Translations under genes and position numbers: made by a program | From: CAZGSN01 sp964371655 | GTDB taxonomy: Bacteria > Desulfobacterota > Binatia > HRBIN30 | DNA length: 12,243 nucleotides | Direction: 5' to 3' | NCBI GenBank assembly: GCA_964371655.1 | Contig: CAYJOD010000138.1 | Span: forward strand, 1 to 12,243 | Shown: one piece after another, positions 8,656 to 12,243 of the stretch | Layout of the letters: every line of letters starts with the position of its first letter | Position numbering within the stretch: position 1 is the stretch's first letter | The notes under the pieces: model-generated | The model's input: the letters and a program-made list of their open reading frames with translations, nothing else | The model's database searches: none | What the model was told of the DNA's origin: nothing

Positions 8656-10308
8656 TCAATACGAGGCGCGAGAACGCGTCGCCAGTGCGGTGATCCGATT
8701 CACCTGGGCATCGAGCGCGGGAACATCTTGCGCGAGTTGTTGGGCTTCGGCCTCGTAGGCAACGAGCTGGGTTTCCTCGACGACCTGGGCGGTCGCCGCG
8801 GCGGCGTGCTCTTTTGCGTCTCGAATTCGCTGATCGGTCGCGGCGCGCGCTGCGGCTTTGGCGGCGGCGCGCGCGCCATCGAGCCACTGCGCGTGCTGCG
8901 CCAGGTCGTCGGCGATGATCTGGCGGTCGAGGCTGTCGAGTCCTTCGAGATACCAGCCGCGCCACAAGCTGCGTCGCAGCACCTGCCAATTGCCCATGGT
9001 CGCCAACGTGCCGCGTCCGTCCGGAGCCAACTCGGCGACGTAGGGGATGGTGATCGGACGCTGTGCCAACACGCACGCACCGCCGAGGGCGACGGCGTCG
9101 GACTGCAGCGCCGTCGCGGCGGCGCTGGACGCCTGCGCGACGGCGTTGGCGTAAGTGTCCAGCGCCGTCGTTACCGTGTTGTCGAGCTTCCCGAGGTTGC
9201 CGTTCCAAACCCACCAGCGTCGTGCCCGGCGCAAGGTCTTGCGGAGACTTTCGGCGGCTGCGGCCGCCGCACTCTTGCAGCTCTCGCTGTGGCCTTCGGC
9301 AGCCGTCTCGAGCTCGGCCTGTCGAGCTCGCGCCGTGTCGGCTTCTTCCTTGGCTTTCGAGTCGATCGCGGCCAAGTGGCGTCGCGCCGCGCCGATGACC
9401 TCGCCGACCATGGCCTGACGCGTGGACAGCGACTCTTGCGCGGTCGAGAGCAGCAGCTGCGCCCGTTTTGCAGCCTCGCGCAGGGCGACCAGGTCGCGGC
9501 TCGTGCTGTTGAGGAAATCGCGTAGCGCGGCGCTGAGCTGGGCCAGGCCGCTGCCGTCGTCGGCGCCGGGCTCAGCTTCGAGGCCGCGTTGCGCATCGAC
9601 GAGGAACAGGTCGTGAGCGCCGCTGACGTTGCTGCGTAGCGTCTGCGCGTGCTGGCTGCGCTGCGCGGCGTCGAGGCTGCGACACGACGCGTCCAGGTTC
9701 CACACCACGAACAGCTTACTGATGTCGTGGCTGAGGCCGCGCGTCAGCTGGCGCGTGTACTCGGTGAACAGAGCCGGGTAACGGACGACGAGGATAATGG
9801 CGTCGAGACATCGCAAGGCGTCGGCGGAAACCGTGTCCATGCGCGCGTCGCTGCCCATGCCGGGAGTGTCGAGCAGCTCCACCTGACCGCCAAGTTGGAG
9901 AAGATCGAGATTGGTCTCGACCACCGCTTCGGCGCTGGGGTTCGAGCTGCGGCGCATTTGCTCTTCGAGCGCGGCGAGGCCGCCGACTGTCTGTGAGCCG
10001 ATGCGCCAGGTCGTGGTCGGTCCGTAGGTGATGCGCACCGGTACGTTGGTGAGCGGCTCGAACGCCATCGGCGACAAGGCGGCGCCGGCGATGGCGTTGA
10101 GCAAGGTCGACTTACCGGCTTTCACCTCGCCGCACACGGCGATGCGCACATGCTGCTGACCGAACTGCTGCTGCAGAGAATCGAGATCCGTGAACACCGC
10201 CGAGGCAACATGTGCCGCGTGCTCCGACAGGGTTGCGTGCGCCTGTTGCAGCGCGCTCTTGAGTTGATCGGAGATGGATTCGGAAAGTTGGGGGGTGCTC
10301 GAGCTCAT
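8656..10308 (-). CDS. Dynamin-like GTPase
   Basis: A 550-residue protein (from ATG 10308) with an N-terminal dynamin-superfamily GTPase domain. It has G1 GEVKAGKS at 60-67, switch I with Thr88 in LTNVPVRITYG and G3 DTPG at 147-150. The usual NKxD G4 appears to be replaced by VVWNLDAS at 201-208, which keeps the Asn and Asp around Leu. The rest is mostly Ala/Gln/Glu-rich helix, likely coiled coil (about 275-360 and 470-530), with a Trp-rich break RRWWVWNGN at 363-371 and a second Trp cluster near 441-452. I see no clear transmembrane segment. Family members remodel membranes or form GTP-driven assemblies, but most need a membrane-binding tip or a partner GTPase and neither is evident. An upstream start at 10365 would add 19 residues. 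The gene is divergent from the alpha/beta hydrolase gene at 10437. Confidence 0.85.
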   Translation of the reverse strand: MSSSTPQLSESISDQLKSALQQAHATLSEHAAHVASAVFTDLDSLQQQFGQQHVRIAVCGEVKAGKSTLLNAIAGAALSPMAFEPLTNVPVRITYGPTTTWRIGSQTVGGLAALEEQMRRSSNPSAEAVVETNLDLLQLGGQVELLDTPGMGSDARMDTVSADALRCLDAIILVVRYPALFTEYTRQLTRGLSHDISKLFVVWNLDASCRSLDAAQRSQHAQTLRSNVSGAHDLFLVDAQRGLEAEPGADDGSGLAQLSAALRDFLNSTSRDLVALREAAKRAQLLLSTAQESLSTRQAMVGEVIGAARRHLAAIDSKAKEEADTARARQAELETAAEGHSESCKSAAAAAAESLRKTLRRARRWWVWNGNLGKLDNTVTTALDTYANAVAQASSAAATALQSDAVALGGACVLAQRPITIPYVAELAPDGRGTLATMGNWQVLRRSLWRGWYLEGLDSLDRQIIADDLAQHAQWLDGARAAAKAAARAATDQRIRDAKEHAAAATAQVVEETQLVAYEAEAQQLAQDVPALDAQVNRITALATRSRASY

Positions 10309-10436
10309 AGTGTCGGGTTCTTCCTCAAGATAGCGCCTGATAGGGACGCGCCGCGACGGATGCAATACGGCTGGGTGCCGCGATTGTCCGGTTCCCCCGG
10401 CTTGGCCGTGGCGCGGTGATTGTCTAGGACCTGCGC

Positions 10437-11234
10437 ATGGCGTTTGTGACGATTGCTGGCGTGCGCTTGAACTATGAAATCACCGGAGCCGGGAGCGACC
10501 TCGTACTGCTTCATGGTCTCGGCAATGACCTCACGATGTGGGATGCCGAGGCCGAGTTCTTTTCGAAGTTCCACCGGGTCTTGCGTCTCGACGTGCGCGG
10601 ATTCGGCAAATCCGACAAGCCCGAGGGACCGTATTCGCCGGCGCTGTTTGCAGCCGATCTGTGCCAGGTGATGGAGGCGTGCGCGGTACGCACGGCGCAC
10701 GTGCTCGGCATTTCGATGGGTGGCGTCATCGCGCAGCGCTTTGGGCTCGACTTCCCCGAGTGCGTGCGTTCGCTCGTCTTGGTCAGCACCTCGAGCGAGG
10801 TTGGGGAGAAATCGACAGCGCTGTGGCAGCGGCTTGCCGACCGCATCGAACGCACCGGCTTCGACGTGGCGACGGCGGACGCCTCGCGCTCGGTGTCGCC
10901 GGCGTTTGCGCAGCGCCATCCGGACATCGTCGCCGCGCTGGCCCGGCGCAACGCGGCGTGCGACCCAAAAGGCTACGCTCGCGGCGCACGCGCGGTGAGC
11001 GCCTACAATTGGACCGCTGAGCTGTCGCGTATCCAAGCGCCGGTGTTGATCTTGCAAGGGCTCGACGACCAGCTGACACCGCCGGGTGGCTCGGTGAAGA
11101 TGAGCCGAGTTCTGCCCAAGGCGCGCCTGCTGATGATCGAGGCAGCCGGGCACAACCTGCCGCTCGAGCAACCCGCCGTGTTTCGCAACGCCGTCGCCGC
11201 CTTCACCGCCGGCGTCGACGGTCGGTCGGACTGA
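10437..11234 (+). CDS. Alpha/beta-hydrolase (3-oxoadipate enol-lactonase-like)
   Basis: A 265-residue cytosolic alpha/beta-hydrolase. Oxyanion segment LLHGLGND at 24-31, conserved DVRGFGKSDKP at 52-62, nucleophile elbow GISMGG at 91-96 (Ser93), acid in LQGLDDQLTP at 206-215 and His239 in AAGHNLP. Overall arrangement and length match the PcaD/enol-lactonase-like group, but that group also includes many esterases of unknown substrate, and no aromatic-degradation genes lie nearby. AGGA lies 7 nt before the ATG, a good ribosome-binding site that supports this start. The gene is divergent from the dynamin-like gene across a 128-bp gap in which I see no convincing promoter or operator. Confidence 0.9.
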   Translation: MAFVTIAGVRLNYEITGAGSDLVLLHGLGNDLTMWDAEAEFFSKFHRVLRLDVRGFGKSDKPEGPYSPALFAADLCQVMEACAVRTAHVLGISMGGVIAQRFGLDFPECVRSLVLVSTSSEVGEKSTALWQRLADRIERTGFDVATADASRSVSPAFAQRHPDIVAALARRNAACDPKGYARGARAVSAYNWTAELSRIQAPVLILQGLDDQLTPPGGSVKMSRVLPKARLLMIEAAGHNLPLEQPAVFRNAVAAFTAGVDGRSD

Positions 11235-11268
11235 TCCGTCGGATCCATCCGATCGGTCGGATCGCGTC
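11233..11268. repeat. Degenerate 9-bp GATC repeat after the hydrolase gene
   Basis: Four consecutive 9-mers, GATCCGTCG, GATCCATCC, GATCGGTCG and GATCGCGTC, begin inside the stop codon of the alpha/beta-hydrolase gene. The period and core match the array at 6141-6169. Parts are self-complementary (for example CCGATCGG and TCGGATCC-like stretches). Function is unknown. It occupies about a third of the gap to the next gene. Confidence 0.6.
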
Positions 11269-11330
11269 CACCCGTTGACCGTGCATCAAAATTCCACTCT
11301 CTTGCGCCCATCTCACACGGTGGAGGACGA

Positions 11331-11789
11331 ATGAACCGGAGGCAACTGATTGAGCTGACGGCGGCGGAACGGCATACGTTTCTCGAAGCATCGCGAACGA
11401 TCACGCTATCCACCATCGACCAGCGCGGCTTTCCGCACAGCGTGGCGATGTGGTTTGTGCTGGATGGGGACAGTGTCCTCATGACCACCTACGGCAAGTC
11501 GCAGAAGATCCGTAACATCGAACGCAATCCGAAGGTGGCGTTGCTCGCCGAAACCGGTCAGACGTACGACACGCTCAAGGGTGTGCTGATTCGGGGCTAC
11601 GCCGATATCGTTCGCGATGAAGAGCTGTGTCTGCAGACCCTCAAGGGCGTGCACGCGAAGATGATGGGTGCGTTTCCCGATGGCCTCGATGCGGCGTTGC
11701 GTGCGCAGGCGCGCAAGCGCGTGGTTATGCGCGTGACACCCGATCGCATCAGCAGTTGGGACCACTCCAAGCTCGGGGGCACGTATTGA
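11331..11789 (+). CDS. Pyridoxamine 5'-phosphate oxidase-fold flavin/F420-binding protein
   Basis: A 152-residue split-barrel protein of the PPOX superfamily, whose members bind FMN, F420 or heme and often reduce small molecules. Visible signs are the N-terminal strand pair TITLSTIDQRGFPHSVAMWFV (residues 23-43), the following VLMTTYGKSQKIRNIERNPKVALL-type region at 49-72 (cofactor-phosphate-binding Lys/Arg), GVLIRGYADIV at 84-94 and the C-terminal RVTPDRISSWDHSKL at 134-148. GGAGG sits 4 nt before the ATG, so the start is well supported. Cofactor and substrate cannot be told from the sequence, and true PdxH is longer. It is on the same strand as the preceding hydrolase but 96 nt away, so shared transcription is possible but not shown. 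Confidence 0.85.
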   Translation: MNRRQLIELTAAERHTFLEASRTITLSTIDQRGFPHSVAMWFVLDGDSVLMTTYGKSQKIRNIERNPKVALLAETGQTYDTLKGVLIRGYADIVRDEELCLQTLKGVHAKMMGAFPDGLDAALRAQARKRVVMRVTPDRISSWDHSKLGGTY

Positions 11790-11801
11790 GGTGCAGCGCA
11801 C

Positions 11802-11821
11802 CCACGCCGCCGGCGGCGTGG
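11802..11821 (+). terminator. Perfect 20-bp palindrome after the PPOX-fold gene
   Basis: The arms CCACGCCGCC and GGCGGCGTGG are perfectly complementary and begin 12 nt after the stop codon. A small stem, GGTGC-AGC-GCACC (11790-11802), comes first. The position suits a transcription terminator, but there is no T-run after the stem. Confidence 0.4.
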
Positions 11822-11865
11822 ATCGCGGATTGCAAACGTGCACCGCGGCGCGCAGTCTCGAACCA

Positions 11866-12243
11866 ATGTGCTATGTGGGCAAGGGCGTGAGAGGCGGAAA
11901 CGGGAAGAGGATCGCGCAGCTGATCGCAGCTGGGTTCTGGATCGCGTGCGCTTGCGCCGGTCCTGCCGGTGCCACCGTTGGCGACGCCAACTGCGATGGT
12001 GAGCTCGACGGGCGCGATCTCAACGCCGTGATCGCGGCGCTCTACAATGGCAGCAGCTGTGTGGATGCCGACGTCAACGGCGATCGAACCCTGTCTGTGG
12101 CCGATCTGACCGCCTACGTACAGGTGTCGAACCCGCCCCTGCCGACGCCGACGGCGACGGAGACCGGCACGGACACGGTCACGCCGACGATCACAGAAAC
12201 GCCGACGATCACGGCGACGCCGACGACCACCGAGACCCCCACC
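11866..12243 (+). CDS. Secreted dockerin-repeat protein with Pro/Thr linker (5' part only)
   Basis: An open frame runs from an ATG at 11866 off the right edge (126 codons visible). In-frame GTGs at 11875 and 11887 are alternative starts; none has a strong ribosome-binding site. After a basic stretch (RGGNGKR) comes a hydrophobic core (IAQLIAAGFWIACACA) and a likely signal peptidase site after AGPAGA, so export is expected. The mature start contains two EF-hand-like dockerin type I segments: DANCDGELDGRD and DVNGDRTLSVAD, each with Asp/Asn at the calcium-ligand spacing. From about residue 87 a Pro/Thr/Glu linker begins (PTPTATETGTDTVTPT and so on). The functional domain lies beyond the window. 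No cohesin is visible here, so a cellulosome role is not implied. The linker style matches the lipoprotein at 1306-3933. Confidence 0.75.
   Translation, partial: MCYVGKGVRGGNGKRIAQLIAAGFWIACACAGPAGATVGDANCDGELDGRDLNAVIAALYNGSSCVDADVNGDRTLSVADLTAYVQVSNPPLPTPTATETGTDTVTPTITETPTITATPTTTETPT
12127..12243 (+). repeat. Pro/Thr-rich coding repeat at right edge
   Basis: The DNA repeats CCGACG, ACGGCGACG and ATCAC(G/A)G-type units in frame, encoding TPTATET, TPTITET and similar motifs to the window edge. It is a linker of the same composition as that at 3595-3846. Such stretches are prone to length change by slippage and to assembly error. Confidence 0.65.

Noticed and set aside
10305..11171. A 288-codon minus-strand frame
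   Set aside because: It lies opposite the alpha/beta-hydrolase gene, which has full catalytic motifs and a good ribosome-binding site. The antisense translation is His/Arg-rich with no domain.
11275..11303. TTGACC followed by TCTCTT as a promoter for the PPOX-fold gene
   Set aside because: The -35-like box is good but the -10 position is a poor match, so the pair is not convincing.

Overview
The window is GC-rich, densely coded bacterial DNA. It has no rRNA or tRNA genes, CRISPR array or transposase. Two proteins combine a signal peptide with long Pro/Thr-rich linkers, and one of them carries dockerin-type calcium repeats. Together with an MCC-type carboxylase operon and many structured intergenic repeats, this suggests an uncultured Gram-negative lineage of the old 'Deltaproteobacteria' (Candidatus Binatota/Binatia-like). 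That assignment is inference from style and is not proven by any marker gene here.

Layout, left to right. Positions 1-46 hold two tight GC hairpins that look like a dispersed intergenic repeat. Positions 180-263 (-) hold the start of a GrpB/UPF0157-like gene that loses its similarity after about 28 codons. Positions 268-1272 (-) encode a sensor-less sigma-54 activator. It lies directly behind 1306-3933 (-), a large lipoprotein with a Pro/Thr linker, an Ig-like domain and an alpha/beta-hydrolase (lipase-like) domain. Positions 4007-4127 hold two inverted repeats that separate this pair from a leftward carboxylase operon: beta subunit (6180-7787), biotin carboxylase (4629-6119) and biotin carrier (4126-4623). 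A divergent LOG-family gene (7923-8522, +) converges on a dynamin-like GTPase (8656-10308, -). Divergent from the GTPase are an alpha/beta hydrolase (10437-11234, +) and a PPOX-fold flavin-binding protein (11331-11789, +). The right edge cuts a secreted dockerin/Pro-Thr protein starting near 11866 (+).

How the genes work together. The three carboxylase genes make one enzyme: biotin carboxylase loads CO2 onto the biotin of the carrier, and the beta subunit transfers it to an acyl-CoA, by homology 3-methylcrotonyl-CoA from leucine breakdown. The lipoprotein hydrolase and sigma-54 activator are close enough to be co-transcribed. The other genes look like independent housekeeping or accessory functions.

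I see no convincing undescribed multi-gene system. The most unusual content is between the genes. Several gaps carry different short structured repeats: a 7-bp-period array, two related 9-bp-period GATC arrays, an inverted pair of 6-bp-period arrays and several long hairpins.
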